A DNA stretch of 64,000 bases, taken from contig JANQPL010000009.1 in assembly GCA_028289425.1 (NCBI GenBank), forward strand, positions 248,001 to 312,000, given 5' to 3'. Below, piece by piece: positions 24,862 through 33,573 of this stretch (position 1 is the first letter of the stretch; every line of letters starts with the position of its first letter). This DNA is from Alphaproteobacteria bacterium (GTDB taxonomy: Bacteria; Pseudomonadota; Alphaproteobacteria; JANQMY01). Below the pieces are notes generated by a model. The model saw only the letters and a program-made list of their open reading frames with translations, made no database searches and was not told the DNA's origin. The translations under genes and the position numbers were made by a program.

Positions 24862-25644
24862 TCAAGAGTTTGGTGAGGGGTCGCCGTTGGGGGACGCGTG
24901 ACTCAACAGGTAATCGTTCCGGGTCAGCGATGGCCGGCGCCATTCACGGTGCCGCCAATGCTGTACTTGAAAGCCAAGGTCCGCGCTAAGGGCGACAAAG
25001 TCCGCCATCGGGACAAACAGATTGGTCATGGGATAAGTGAGAATGGGCTCCCCCCGCAACACGGGCTTGAGGTAGATCGTGGACATCAACCGCGCAAAAG
25101 CGACAAATCCGTATTCATAGAGTTTCCGGCCAAGATGGCGCAGAACGCCCTTCCCCAATTCGCTCCGAAAGGGCAGTTCGCCCACATAGATTGCACCGTC
25201 AGCTTTGCACACGCGCGCAAGGTCGCGCATCGCCTCGACAATGTGGTCGCGTGTCTCGAACATATGCAGAACCGAGTTGATGACCACGATGTCGAACGTG
25301 TCATCCTCAAACGGAATGGCCGCGGCCGTGCCCACGCGAAACTCCACATTCTCATGATCCTGCAGCAGCGATTCCAATTTGGCGACGGCAGCGGCGCTGG
25401 GATCCACACCGCAGCAGCGGGCAACGCGCGGCGCGAGCAGCCGGAACAAGGTGCCGTCCCCCGGCCCCACATCCAACAGACGGGCATCTGGTGATATCGG
25501 CAACCGCTCCGCTATGTGGGTCATCTTCTTTAGCGTCGCCCGATTGTCGCGGTTGGTCATGAGAGCCGGATCGTCAAAATGAGACGCCCACAGATCATAG
25601 GCTTCTTGGTGATTGCGTGCCGACAGTCTTTTTCGCTCAGCCAT
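24862..25644 (-). CDS. Class I SAM-dependent methyltransferase
   Basis: 260 residues from the ATG at 25644, which overlaps the last codons of the VTT gene by eight bases (ATGGCTGA). Motif I is LLDVGPGDGTLFRLL, followed by GVDPSAAAV (motif II Asp), FEDDTFDIVVINSVLHMFETRD and LARVCKADGAIYVGE. These are standard for the Methyltransf_11/25 group. The acceptor substrate is unknown. The translational overlap with a VTT-domain membrane protein suggests a lipid or membrane-related substrate, as inference only. Confidence 0.87.
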   Translation of the reverse strand: MAERKRLSARNHQEAYDLWASHFDDPALMTNRDNRATLKKMTHIAERLPISPDARLLDVGPGDGTLFRLLAPRVARCCGVDPSAAAVAKLESLLQDHENVEFRVGTAAAIPFEDDTFDIVVINSVLHMFETRDHIVEAMRDLARVCKADGAIYVGELPFRSELGKGVLRHLGRKLYEYGFVAFARLMSTIYLKPVLRGEPILTYPMTNLFVPMADFVALSADLGFQVQHWRHREWRRPSLTRNDYLLSHASPNGDPSPNS

Positions 25645-26188
25645 AGGCCCACACCACGCCCGTCGCAACCGCAGGCACAAAGACCGCCAAAGGTAATGTG
25701 CCGATCGCCGCGCAGATGAGAAAGCGCCCGACGCGAACCCGGCCCACACCCGCCGCCACGCTGACCACATGATTGCCGAAAGGTGCCCATCGCCCGGAAA
25801 CCAGGAAGACTGGATGGTGAAGCGGAAGATCTTGGAGGCGCTTGGGCAGTTTTGAGAACTCCACCTGCGCAATGGCTTCGGAAAATAAGTACCGTGCACT
25901 GACATACTCAATCGCGGACCGGCCCACCAAGGCGACCCAATAGATAAGGACCCCGATCGTGAACCCTTTAAGGGACGCGATGGCCGCGCCCAGCGGCTCG
26001 CTGGGCAGCGGCGGGATCATCAAAATCAAAAACAAAACGAACGCTGCGCCGTCGCCGTATCGGGCCTGAATGGCCTCAACGCCGCCAAAAACCTCGTAGG
26101 CCAACAATAAGATCCAGCAAAACGCCACCAATATGCCGACGGGCAGCAGCCAATTGGCGAAACGACACAATGTTTCGGACGTGACCAT
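25637..26188 (-). CDS. VTT-domain (DedA/TMEM64-like) integral membrane protein
   Basis: 183 residues with about four to five hydrophobic segments. LILMIPPLPSEPLGAAIASLKGFTIGVLIYW resembles the re-entrant loop region of VTT proteins, and FLVSGRWAPFGNHVVSVAAGVGRVRVGRFLI the conserved G-R-x3-G-x3-S-x2-A-G segment. Some DedA/VTT proteins move phospholipids or undecaprenyl phosphate between leaflets; that is known for relatives, not shown here. It is divergent from a TetR gene across a palindrome and overlaps the methyltransferase gene downstream. Confidence 0.78.
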   Translation of the reverse strand: MVTSETLCRFANWLLPVGILVAFCWILLLAYEVFGGVEAIQARYGDGAAFVLFLILMIPPLPSEPLGAAIASLKGFTIGVLIYWVALVGRSAIEYVSARYLFSEAIAQVEFSKLPKRLQDLPLHHPVFLVSGRWAPFGNHVVSVAAGVGRVRVGRFLICAAIGTLPLAVFVPAVATGVVWAYG

Positions 26189-26219
26189 TGGAATGCCGGG
26201 CCCTTTTCACTTGACTAGT

Positions 26220-26243
26220 TATGTAATGATCATTACTTACATA
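26220..26243. promoter_or_regulatory. Nested palindrome: candidate operator between VTT and TetR genes
   Basis: A perfect 14-base palindrome GTAATGATCATTAC (26223-26236) overlaps outer arms TATGTAA (26220-26226) and TTACATA (26237-26243). It lies 14 bases before the TetR ATG (26250) and about 35 before the divergent VTT start, the expected place for an autoregulatory TetR site controlling both. Confidence 0.55.
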
Positions 26244-26249
26244 TACAAG

Positions 26250-26861
26250 ATGAAGATTTCAAGGCCCAATCGCAAAGCCAAAGCCGCGGGACAGCCCAGC
26301 AATCGGGAGCGGATCCTTGCAGCCGCTTCCCAGCTCTTTCAGGAAGCCGGTTATCAAGGCCTAAGCATCTCGTCGATCTGCAAGCGCGTGGGAATTGCGC
26401 CCACCTCTCTTTATTGGCATTTCGGCGACAAGGCGGGCCTGATGCGGGCGGTGGTTGAAAACATCAGCGCAGGCCATACCTCGCGGCTGCAAGAGTTCGT
26501 CAAGGCGGCAGATGGGGGCCCGGCAAAACAGCTTGATCTGATTGTTGACGGTGTCAGGTCGCTGGTGCTGACTCAGCCGTCCGGCGCCCTCTCCTTTGTG
26601 GCCATGCTGGCCCAGGGCGCAACCGACGATGCGGCGCTGAACGAGGCCATGGCAGATGCCCGCCGGCGGGAACTGGATTCAATAGCGGAAGCGTTTGGTG
26701 CCATCCTGGGCGCGGACGAGGGCCGCACGGCGGCGCTCACGCTTCTCGCCAGCGTGAATTATGCGGCATTGGTCTATCGGGTCACACACAGCGAACACGA
26801 TGTGGACGAAATCCTCAGTGCCATGAAGAAAGCGATCTCGGCGCAGGCCGGATTGACTTGA
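26250..26861 (+). CDS. TetR/AcrR family transcriptional regulator
   Basis: 203 residues. The helix-turn-helix is SNRERILAAASQLFQEAGYQGLSISSICKRVGIAPTSLYWHFGDKAGL. The start at 26250 is chosen because earlier in-frame ATGs lie inside the operator-like palindrome. The ligand domain is unremarkable. The adjacent palindrome makes autoregulation and control of the divergent VTT-methyltransferase pair likely. Confidence 0.9.
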   Translation: MKISRPNRKAKAAGQPSNRERILAAASQLFQEAGYQGLSISSICKRVGIAPTSLYWHFGDKAGLMRAVVENISAGHTSRLQEFVKAADGGPAKQLDLIVDGVRSLVLTQPSGALSFVAMLAQGATDDAALNEAMADARRRELDSIAEAFGAILGADEGRTAALTLLASVNYAALVYRVTHSEHDVDEILSAMKKAISAQAGLT

Positions 26862-26892
26862 TCCCACCGCTCATCTCAAAAGCAACGGAGAT

Positions 26893-27759
26893 TCAGTTCC
26901 GCGCTTTATCCTTGATCGCCGCGAACTCATCCAGCGTGCGCAGCATCTCATCCGGATCTTCGGTCCAGATGGTCAGCAAAGCCGTATCGACACCTTCGGC
27001 TTCCAAAGTTTTTAGCTTGTCCGGATCGGTCGGGGCGCCGGCAATCACGATTTGAATAGATTTGGGATCCCGGCCATGGCGTTCGAAAGCTTCCGCCAAT
27101 GGCGCCAAACGGTCGGCGATGGAGCCCCGCGCGGTGATGGGCATCCAGCCATCGGCGCAGCGGGCGATGGCGTCATAGGTGCGGGGCCCCATGCCCCCCA
27201 CGACAACGGGCGGCCCACCCTTTTGCGCAGGCTTGGGATAGGCCCAAGAGGGCTCAAGCGTAATGTAATCGCCCTGAAAGCTCGCCTCTTCTTCCGTCCA
27301 CAGAGCTTTCATGACGGCAAGATATTCTTCAAACCGGTCGCGGCGTATTTTGAAATCCACCCCGTGGCTTTCGCCTTGTTCCACATTCCAGCCATAGCCT
27401 ACGCCCAGCACCACACGGCCCCCGGTCAGGAAATCAAGCGTGGCGATCTGTTTGGCAAGCCAAATGGGGTCGTGTTGCGGCAGCAGAGTTACCGATGTGC
27501 CCAATTGAATGCGTTCCGTCACCGCGCCCGCCATGGACAATGCCACGATCTGATCGTGCAGATGGCGGTAATAGTCCGGCAGCGGATCGTTTTTGCCGGG
27601 CCGCGATCCCGGCCAAACCGTTTTACGGGAGACGGGGATATGGCTGTGTTCAGGCAAATAGAGCGCATCGAATCCACGTTCTTCAACGGCTTTGGCCAAA
27701 TCGACCGGATGTAGCGCCCGGTCCGTATCGAATGTGGTGATACCGATTTTCATGGCCAC
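26893..27759 (-). CDS. LLM class F420/FMN-dependent oxidoreductase
   Basis: 288 residues of the luciferase-like fold: MKIGITTFDTDRALHPVDLAKAVEERGFDALYLPEHSHIP, then RIQLGTSVTLLPQHDPIWLAKQIATLDFLTGGRVVLGVGYGWN, and QKGGPPVVVGGMGPRTYDAIARCADGWMP. The pattern fits the F420-type LLM subgroup (TIGR03619-like), but cofactor use cannot be decided from sequence. The GTG at 27759 directly follows the CoA-transferase TAA; an ATG at 27753 is the alternative start. Co-transcribed with that gene; substrate unknown. Confidence 0.87.
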   Translation of the reverse strand: MAMKIGITTFDTDRALHPVDLAKAVEERGFDALYLPEHSHIPVSRKTVWPGSRPGKNDPLPDYYRHLHDQIVALSMAGAVTERIQLGTSVTLLPQHDPIWLAKQIATLDFLTGGRVVLGVGYGWNVEQGESHGVDFKIRRDRFEEYLAVMKALWTEEEASFQGDYITLEPSWAYPKPAQKGGPPVVVGGMGPRTYDAIARCADGWMPITARGSIADRLAPLAEAFERHGRDPKSIQIVIAGAPTDPDKLKTLEAEGVDTALLTIWTEDPDEMLRTLDEFAAIKDKARN

Positions 27760-28971
27760 TTACTTTGCTTGCTTGACGGTTTTGGCCGAAAGGAAGCTTT
27801 CGATTTGCTCAGTTGTGAAATCGAGCTCTGCGAGAACAGCGCTGGTATCTTCGCCGAGCCGCGGGGCCGGTCCCGGCACGAAATTGTGGCCGAAATAACC
27901 GCTCGCCGGGCGGGGCTGGCGCACCCGCCCCGTTACCGGGTGGTCATATTCCTGCACCAAGCCGGCGGCGGCCACTTGAGCGTCTGCATATACGGCCTTT
28001 GGATCAAGCACGGGCGCTACGGGCACATCGGCCTTATGCAGGCGCGTCACCACTTCATCCACAGTGTAATTGATGACCATCGTGTCCATGAGTTCGAAAA
28101 ATTCGGCAAGCGCCGCGCCCCGCCCGGCGGCAGTGTGGAACCGTTCTTGCTCATAGCAATCCATGCGGTCGAGACCTTCGCACATGGACTTCCATTGCTG
28201 ATCCGTACTTGCCGCGATGCTGACCCACCCGTTACTGCATTTATAGAGTCGATAGGTCCGGAGCATGTTTGGGCGGTGTTCCGCGTCATCGTCCAGAAGG
28301 GTCGCATCCATCATCACATCCGACCAATTGTATTGAAGGCTTGCCTCCAGCATGCTCACTTGCACGTGAGATCCTTTGCCGGTCCGTCCCCGTTTGACGA
28401 GTGCCGCCATAATCGCCTGGGCATTGGTGTAGGCCCCAACCTTGTCGGCCACCATGCCACGCACCAGCGTGGGATTGCCGTCTTGTTCCTGAATGCCGGC
28501 CCATCCCGCCAAAGCCTGGATCAATGGATCATAAACCGGCCGCTCCGCATACGGACCGGTTGGGCCGAAACCGGAAGAAGAACAATAAACAATGCGGGGA
28601 TTTCGTTTCGATACCGCATCATAACCGAAGCCGAGCCGCTCCATGACGCCTGCGCGAAAGCCTTCCGCAAACACATCCGCTTGGTCGATCAAGCGCCAAA
28701 TGATTTCTTGACCGGTTTCGGATTTTATGTCGAGGGCAATCGATCGCTTTCCGCTATTGGCGCTGACAAACCAGCCGCTCATGCCGTTCTTTTGGCTGCC
28801 GAAATAGCGCAAGCCGTCACCGGGTCCCACATCTTCCACCTTTGTCACTTGCGCGCCATACCCCGACAATATGTGGGTGGCCAAGGGCAGCGCGATCATC
28901 GTCCCGAACTCCAACACCTTGATGCCGGCAGGAGGAAGATATTCGTCCGCTGACAAATCACTTTGGGCCAT
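27760..28971 (-). CDS. Family III CoA-transferase (CaiB/BaiF)
   Basis: 403 residues. LPPAGIKVLEFGTMIALPLATHILSGYGAQVTKVED and GDGLRYFGSQKNG are the N-terminal CoA-binding segments, and VRGMVADKVGAYTNAQAIMAAL contains Asp176, equivalent to the catalytic aspartate that forms the acyl-anhydride and CoA-thioester intermediates. The enzyme moves CoA between carboxylic acids; typical partners are carnitine, bile-acid, succinyl or racemase substrates. It shares an operon with the LLM oxidoreductase, and the FAD oxidoreductase gene lies 54 bases downstream of its divergent neighbour boundary. Confidence 0.92.
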   Translation of the reverse strand: MAQSDLSADEYLPPAGIKVLEFGTMIALPLATHILSGYGAQVTKVEDVGPGDGLRYFGSQKNGMSGWFVSANSGKRSIALDIKSETGQEIIWRLIDQADVFAEGFRAGVMERLGFGYDAVSKRNPRIVYCSSSGFGPTGPYAERPVYDPLIQALAGWAGIQEQDGNPTLVRGMVADKVGAYTNAQAIMAALVKRGRTGKGSHVQVSMLEASLQYNWSDVMMDATLLDDDAEHRPNMLRTYRLYKCSNGWVSIAASTDQQWKSMCEGLDRMDCYEQERFHTAAGRGAALAEFFELMDTMVINYTVDEVVTRLHKADVPVAPVLDPKAVYADAQVAAAGLVQEYDHPVTGRVRQPRPASGYFGHNFVPGPAPRLGEDTSAVLAELDFTTEQIESFLSAKTVKQAK

Positions 28972-29024
28972 GGCACTCCTCCAATTCGTTTTGGAAGAGT
29001 GTAGCGGAACGCGCGGGGCTTGTC

Positions 29025-30410
29025 TTAAGGGGACCCGTCCACTTCCGCCAAATAAGTTTGCAATTTTTCAGAAGACTGCAGTGCAATTGCAAGAAATGCA
29101 TCCGCCTCGGGACCGTCCACATCGGGAATGGTCGACAGCCCATCAAGCCGTGCCTCTTTCAGCCACGATGTCAGTCCCGGATCTTGGATCCACGTAAACT
29201 GATTGGACCCGTTCGCCAGGGCCGACCGCAAGAAATCAATATCCGAATCCGGGTGCGGCACCACTTGGCACAGGGCATTTTTGGTGTCGTCGTCGTCATA
29301 GGCCGCTTCCACATGGGCGACAAACGCCGCGCTGAAGACCTGTTGGCAGGTGCGGACGGATTGGAGGGTGATGTTGTCGCCCGCAAAGATCGGCACCACC
29401 GGCCGCCGCTCAAGCCCGTCCGCCGTGCAGTTTATGTGAAGCGTTTCGGCATCGGTTTCCACCGTGCCGCCATCGAGCCTGATACAATCCGGATCGATGC
29501 GGATCACTCGCCCCATACGGATGATGTTCTTGATGCCACGCAATTGCTCCAGCTCCGCGCGGGTCACGGTCGCGCAACGATACATGGTGGGTTTCACATT
29601 TTCATCGAAGGGGATGAGAATGCCGGCTTGGCACACCCGTTCGAACATATCGTCGATGGATGTCGACTCCGCAATCGCTTGAAACTGCCGTTTAAAAGCT
29701 TCGTTGATGCGTTCTGAAAACTCTTCCCCAGGCTGAATAAACGCCCGGTCCAGCACCCAAGAATCCCGCGGCATGATCCAACGGATTGCGCCGGGGTCGA
29801 CCCCGTTCTTCAGCAGAAACAAACAGGAATCCATCGCCGTCTTGCCGGCGCCCACCACAACATATTTATTGAATTGGCCGCTGACATCCGGCAGCCCATT
29901 GGGCGGCACAAGATGGACACCCGCCGCCACCTCATATTTCGGGCCGGACACCCCTGGCACCGTCACATTCATGTAGGTACTGTCGACGGTTTTGGTTGCC
30001 GTAACGTGGAATGTGTCGCCGGACAGGTTCGACACAAAGCGACCGTCGCCCTTGTAGTCGCACGATGGAAAATACGCCACCCGGCCCGACGGCAAAAATG
30101 TCTGCTGCATCACCTGATCGAAATAAGCGCAAACTTCGCTGCTGGTCGCCAGTTCGTAAAGCCCCTTGTTCCACCCCACTTGGTCGATCTTGTCGCTGCC
30201 CAGATGCTTGGAATTCACGCCGTAAAAGGCCGACGGCTGATGCAGGCGGACAAACGGATAGGCGTCATTCCAATGGCCGCCCGGCTGATGATGCCGGTCC
30301 ACCATCACGACGGTCGCATTGGTTTCGCTGAGCAGCACGTCGGTAAAGGCCATGCCCATGGCGCCCGAGCCGATGACGAAATAGTCCGCCTTAAGTTGTT
30401 GTGCCGCCAT
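29025..30410 (-). CDS. FAD/NAD(P)-binding oxidoreductase
   Basis: 461 residues from the ATG at 30410, preceded by GGGAGGTGGGATC. The N-terminal dinucleotide motif is YFVIGSGAMGMAFTDVLL, followed by VMVDRHHQPGGHWNDAYPFVRLH, like FAD-dependent monooxygenases of the Baeyer-Villiger type. A second GxGxxx motif (VVVGAGKTAMDSCLF) binds the second nucleotide. Reaction and substrate are unknown; a flavoprotein monooxygenase or NAD(P)H-dependent reductase are both possible. It is transcribed away from the EthD-like gene. Confidence 0.85.
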   Translation of the reverse strand: MAAQQLKADYFVIGSGAMGMAFTDVLLSETNATVVMVDRHHQPGGHWNDAYPFVRLHQPSAFYGVNSKHLGSDKIDQVGWNKGLYELATSSEVCAYFDQVMQQTFLPSGRVAYFPSCDYKGDGRFVSNLSGDTFHVTATKTVDSTYMNVTVPGVSGPKYEVAAGVHLVPPNGLPDVSGQFNKYVVVGAGKTAMDSCLFLLKNGVDPGAIRWIMPRDSWVLDRAFIQPGEEFSERINEAFKRQFQAIAESTSIDDMFERVCQAGILIPFDENVKPTMYRCATVTRAELEQLRGIKNIIRMGRVIRIDPDCIRLDGGTVETDAETLHINCTADGLERRPVVPIFAGDNITLQSVRTCQQVFSAAFVAHVEAAYDDDDTKNALCQVVPHPDSDIDFLRSALANGSNQFTWIQDPGLTSWLKEARLDGLSTIPDVDGPEADAFLAIALQSSEKLQTYLAEVDGSP

Positions 30411-30528
30411 GATCCCACCTCCCGAATTGTTTTGTGTTTTTCTAGGATGCATACAATCACAAATCCGCTTGGTTTCGAACTATGATTGCCGCCCGAAACG
30501 CAAGGCCCGGCAAGAGAGGACAAATAGG

Positions 30529-31275
30529 ATGCCCGCAGAATTCGTGTCGATCACGGAAACACCCGGGGACAAAATGGTGTATTTGATCCGGCGGCGTCCG
30601 ACAGCGTCCCGAGAGGAGTTGGTCGCCCATTGGTTTGCCAACCATATGCCCCCGGTCATTGAGATGATGGAGCGTTGGGCGGAGAAGGGACGGCCTCATG
30701 CCAAGCGCTACATCGCCACCCTGTTCGATGCAGACCGCAGCGGCCACTATGAGCTCGACGGCATGGCTCAAATGTGGTGGGACGAAGCGCCACCACCGCC
30801 GGACGCTCCCTTCGGTACGGAACCGGCAGACATGTTTCAAACAAAAGCGGAGCCCTACGTACCTTGGCAAACCAAGGAATATGTGGTGATGGACGGGTTG
30901 GACCAATTGTCGGCCGAGCCCAACGCGCTGAACGATCCCTACCCCATGACGCGCAGCGGATTCATCAAGATTACGTTTCTTGTGGTGACAAAACCGGGGG
31001 CCGATCACGCCGCATTCTTCTACCATTGGTGCACGGTGCACGCGACAAATGTGGAGGAGGTGATGCGCAAAAGCAGCGGCTTCCGCTATTTGATCAGCCA
31101 CAGCGTGGATCCAGAAAACGACCCCTATGCGGGCATGGCGGAGCTCTATTTTCCGAATGCGGAGGGTTGGAGAACCTACCGCGAGCTGATCAAGCCCGAC
31201 GGTATGGAGCAATGGACCGCCAATACCGGTACCCTCATCCTCCGTACCCAAACGGAAATGGTCGGGATTCCCTAA
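30529..31275 (+). CDS. Protein with two EthD-like domains
   Basis: 248 residues. MVYLIRRRPTASREELVAHWFANHMPPVIEMM and, in the second half, GFIKITFLVVTKPGADHAAFFYHWCTVHATNVEEVMRK are two copies of the EthD pattern (strand, then a helix with W-x-x-x-H near the active-site cleft). Each half has its own strand-helix core, so it is a fused pair of dimeric-barrel units. EthD proteins accompany cytochrome P450 or monooxygenase catabolic loci but their reaction is unresolved. GAGAGGACAAATAGG precedes the ATG. It diverges from the FAD oxidoreductase. Confidence 0.78.
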   Translation: MPAEFVSITETPGDKMVYLIRRRPTASREELVAHWFANHMPPVIEMMERWAEKGRPHAKRYIATLFDADRSGHYELDGMAQMWWDEAPPPPDAPFGTEPADMFQTKAEPYVPWQTKEYVVMDGLDQLSAEPNALNDPYPMTRSGFIKITFLVVTKPGADHAAFFYHWCTVHATNVEEVMRKSSGFRYLISHSVDPENDPYAGMAELYFPNAEGWRTYRELIKPDGMEQWTANTGTLILRTQTEMVGIP

Positions 31276-31289
31276 AACAACCACCCTAT

Positions 31290-31420
31290 TGTCATTCCCG
31301 GCCCACAGGCCGGGAATCTAATGGCTATGCTCCTTGGCAAAGCATAAATTGCCATAGACAGATTGTGCCGCCCAGCCAAGGCCATTGGATCCCCGACACG
31401 CTCCGCGGTCGGGGATGACG
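31290..31420. repeat. Intergenic hairpin repeat, GTCATTCCCGG type
   Basis: A hairpin ATTCCCGGCC-CACA-GGCCGGGAAT (31294-31317) and a second, ATCCCCGAC...GTCGGGGAT (31389-31416), lie in the gap after the EthD gene. The outermost TGTCATTCCC and GGGGATGACG form an inverted boundary typical of dispersed alphaproteobacterial intergenic repeats; no T-run makes it a convincing terminator. The remainder of the 235-base gap holds nothing I recognise. Confidence 0.65.
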
Positions 31421-31510
31421 ATTAGAGTACGCAGGTCCCACCCTACTACCCTGACATCAGAGCATGGTGCGCACGGAGCGGGGAGTACACCGGCCAACGT
31501 GCCGTGGTTC

Positions 31511-32233
31511 TCACTCTTCTGCAGGTACGTGGTATCGCCACAAAATCGTGTTGTCGGTCAGAATGTCGTCCGTCCAAATGAGCTTTGCAGAGGGGTCCCA
31601 ATCGATATCGTTGTAGCCAAACTTGGCGCCGATCTGTTCCCGCGTATATTCGGTCGCCGTCACCCAATTGGAATCGTCGAAATCTGCCGTCTGCCAGCGG
31701 GCGGGCTTCTCCGCGACGGCGTATTTGCACTCCTCAAGCGGTTTGCTCGATTTCTCACAGTCCGGATTGAGCGGTGCCTTGTGAATGACCAATCCTCTCC
31801 AATCTCCGGACGTCACCGCAACCAGTCTTCCGCTGGCGGTTTCTTCGATCTGGGCGATGAAGCCGCCATCCCCCATCTGCTGAAACCAGGTAAAGCCATC
31901 CCACAACCGCATGAAGCCGAACAAAGAGCCGATATATTCAAGGCCGCTATCGTTCTCAATATAGTCCCGGGTGACCATGGCGATGTTCAGCGGATAGGTC
32001 GCGCGAAAGGTAATCGTGTCAGAGTTAAAGGATCTGATGGTGTTGAACGGAACGGAGTCCTCGCCGACGAGCTCGCCGTTGACATAAAGCGCAAACCAAT
32101 TGTCGGCCCAAACGGATGCGGTGAACTCAACCTCTTGACCCAACGTATCCTTTTCTTGCGCCACCGCGACGGAGATGGGTAACCACAACACCATCACCAG
32201 ACTGAAAATGAGTCTCAAGCATTTTTGATACAT
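31511..32233 (-). CDS. Secreted or periplasmic beta-rich protein of unknown function
   Basis: 240 residues from the ATG at 32233, or 249 from 32260. The N-terminus MYQKCLRLIFSLVMVLWLPISVAVAQEK is a clear Sec signal peptide with an AVAQ-type cleavage. The mature protein has VEFTASVWADNWFALYVNGELVGEDSVPFN and TITFRATYPLNIAMVTRDYIEN, reminiscent of carbohydrate- or PA14-type beta-sandwich modules with a D-N-x-x-x-x-x-x-N-G segment. It has one Cys pair (NPDCEKSSKPLEECKY). No function is assigned; location is periplasmic or secreted. Transcribed in the same direction as the P450, 46 bases after it. Confidence 0.6.
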   Translation of the reverse strand: MYQKCLRLIFSLVMVLWLPISVAVAQEKDTLGQEVEFTASVWADNWFALYVNGELVGEDSVPFNTIRSFNSDTITFRATYPLNIAMVTRDYIENDSGLEYIGSLFGFMRLWDGFTWFQQMGDGGFIAQIEETASGRLVAVTSGDWRGLVIHKAPLNPDCEKSSKPLEECKYAVAEKPARWQTADFDDSNWVTATEYTREQIGAKFGYNDIDWDPSAKLIWTDDILTDNTILWRYHVPAEE

Positions 32234-32279
32234 AAGAAGAATGTACCAGGTGTAGCGCATTTATGATACGCGCGGCGAC

Positions 32280-33554
32280 CTATGAACGCTTCGGATGCAC
32301 CACAACGGGAAGGTCCGTAAAGCCCATCACGAAGTTGGAGAAGGTGCGCACCGGCGTGCCCACCACCTCGACACGCTCGAAGCGCTTGAGGATCTCTTCC
32401 CACAGAATGCGCACCTGCATTTCCCCCACACGATTGCCCATGCAGCGGTGGATGCCAAAGCCGAAGGAAAGGTGGCGGCGCGCCCCTTCCCGGTCGATCA
32501 GGAATTCGTTGGGGCGCTCAATCTCGCGCTCGTCCCGATTGCCAGAGATGTACCACATCAAAACGCGGTCGCCCTTCTTGATGGTTTTACCTCCCAGTTC
32601 CACGTCTTCCACGGCGGTGCGGCGCATGTAAGCAAGCGGCGTCTGCCAGCGGATGATTTCCGACACCATGTTCGGAATGATCGATGGATCGGCTTTAAGT
32701 TTCGCAAACTGTTCCGGGTGCTCATGCAAGGCCAGCACGCCCCCCGACATGGAGTTGCGCGTGGTGTCGTTGCCGCCCACGATCAGCAGCATCAAATTGC
32801 CCAACAGATTCATGGGGTCCAGGCTTTTCATATGCTCGTTATGCGCCATCAGCGAGATGAAATCATTCGCAGGCGGAAGAGCGGCACGCTCGGCATAAAG
32901 CGTGCCGAAAACTTCCAAACATTCATAGAGCGCTTCGCGGCGTTGTTCTTCCGTGAGGCCCATGGATTCCAAAACTTCCGGGTTCGCGGTGGTCAGGTCG
33001 GACCAAAAGGTGAGCTTGTAGCGGTCTTCGAACGGGAAATCGAAAAGCGTGGCCAACATTTGGGTGGTGATTTCAATCGACACCAAATCCACCCAGTTGA
33101 ATGTTTCGCCGACAGGCAGACTGTCGAGCACCGTGCCGACCCGCTGACGGATCAGCGGTTCTAATTCTGCAAGAGCGTTAGGGGCAACCGCGGGCGTCAC
33201 TGCTTTGCGCTGCACGTCGTGCTTCGGCGGATCCATGGCAATAAAGGTTTCGGGGTCAAAGTTCTCATCATCGCCATCGGGGCCGTCCACCAAGAAGATG
33301 GAGGGTTCTGACGAAAAAATCTTGTGGTTGGTGTCCACCGCCATGATGTCCGCATAGCGCGTCACGGACCAGAAGCGGCCATATTCTTCGTGATCGAAAA
33401 AGTGCACCGGATCTTCGTTCCGAAGCCGCTCAAACAGCCCCCAATGTTGCTGATTGGAGAAGTAGCTCGGGTTCGACATATCGATGTCTTCGAGCGCGAG
33501 GCTATAGGGGTCAAAAGCGTCCGAGGCGGTTGGTTTCAGGGCAGCCTGACTCAT
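32280..33554 (-). CDS. Cytochrome P450, CYP153-like alkane/fatty-acid omega-hydroxylase
   Basis: 424 residues, from the ATG at 33554 (GGAG upstream). The heme ligand is Cys371 in LSFGFGIHRCMGNRVGEMQ. The I-helix is GGNDTTRNSMSGGVLAL, and the K-helix ExxR lies in EIIRWQTPLAYMRRTAVEDVELGGKTI. The text around the Cys loop, RILWEEILKRFERVEVVG and SNFVMGFTDLPV is highly characteristic of the CYP153 family, which hydroxylates n-alkanes and fatty acids at the terminal carbon with a ferredoxin and reductase. No ferredoxin or reductase gene is in sight. Divergent from a TetR gene through an operator-promoter palindrome. Confidence 0.88.
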   Translation of the reverse strand: MSQAALKPTASDAFDPYSLALEDIDMSNPSYFSNQQHWGLFERLRNEDPVHFFDHEEYGRFWSVTRYADIMAVDTNHKIFSSEPSIFLVDGPDGDDENFDPETFIAMDPPKHDVQRKAVTPAVAPNALAELEPLIRQRVGTVLDSLPVGETFNWVDLVSIEITTQMLATLFDFPFEDRYKLTFWSDLTTANPEVLESMGLTEEQRREALYECLEVFGTLYAERAALPPANDFISLMAHNEHMKSLDPMNLLGNLMLLIVGGNDTTRNSMSGGVLALHEHPEQFAKLKADPSIIPNMVSEIIRWQTPLAYMRRTAVEDVELGGKTIKKGDRVLMWYISGNRDEREIERPNEFLIDREGARRHLSFGFGIHRCMGNRVGEMQVRILWEEILKRFERVEVVGTPVRTFSNFVMGFTDLPVVVHPKRS

Positions 33555-33573
33555 TGCGGTCTCCGGGAGAATG

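Noticed and set aside
27769-28953. 394-codon frame antisense to the CoA-transferase gene
   Set aside because: Opposite strand has clear family motifs including the catalytic Asp; this frame has none.
31294-31317. Hairpin considered as intrinsic terminator of the EthD gene
   Set aside because: Stable stem but no following T-run; better explained as a dispersed repeat.
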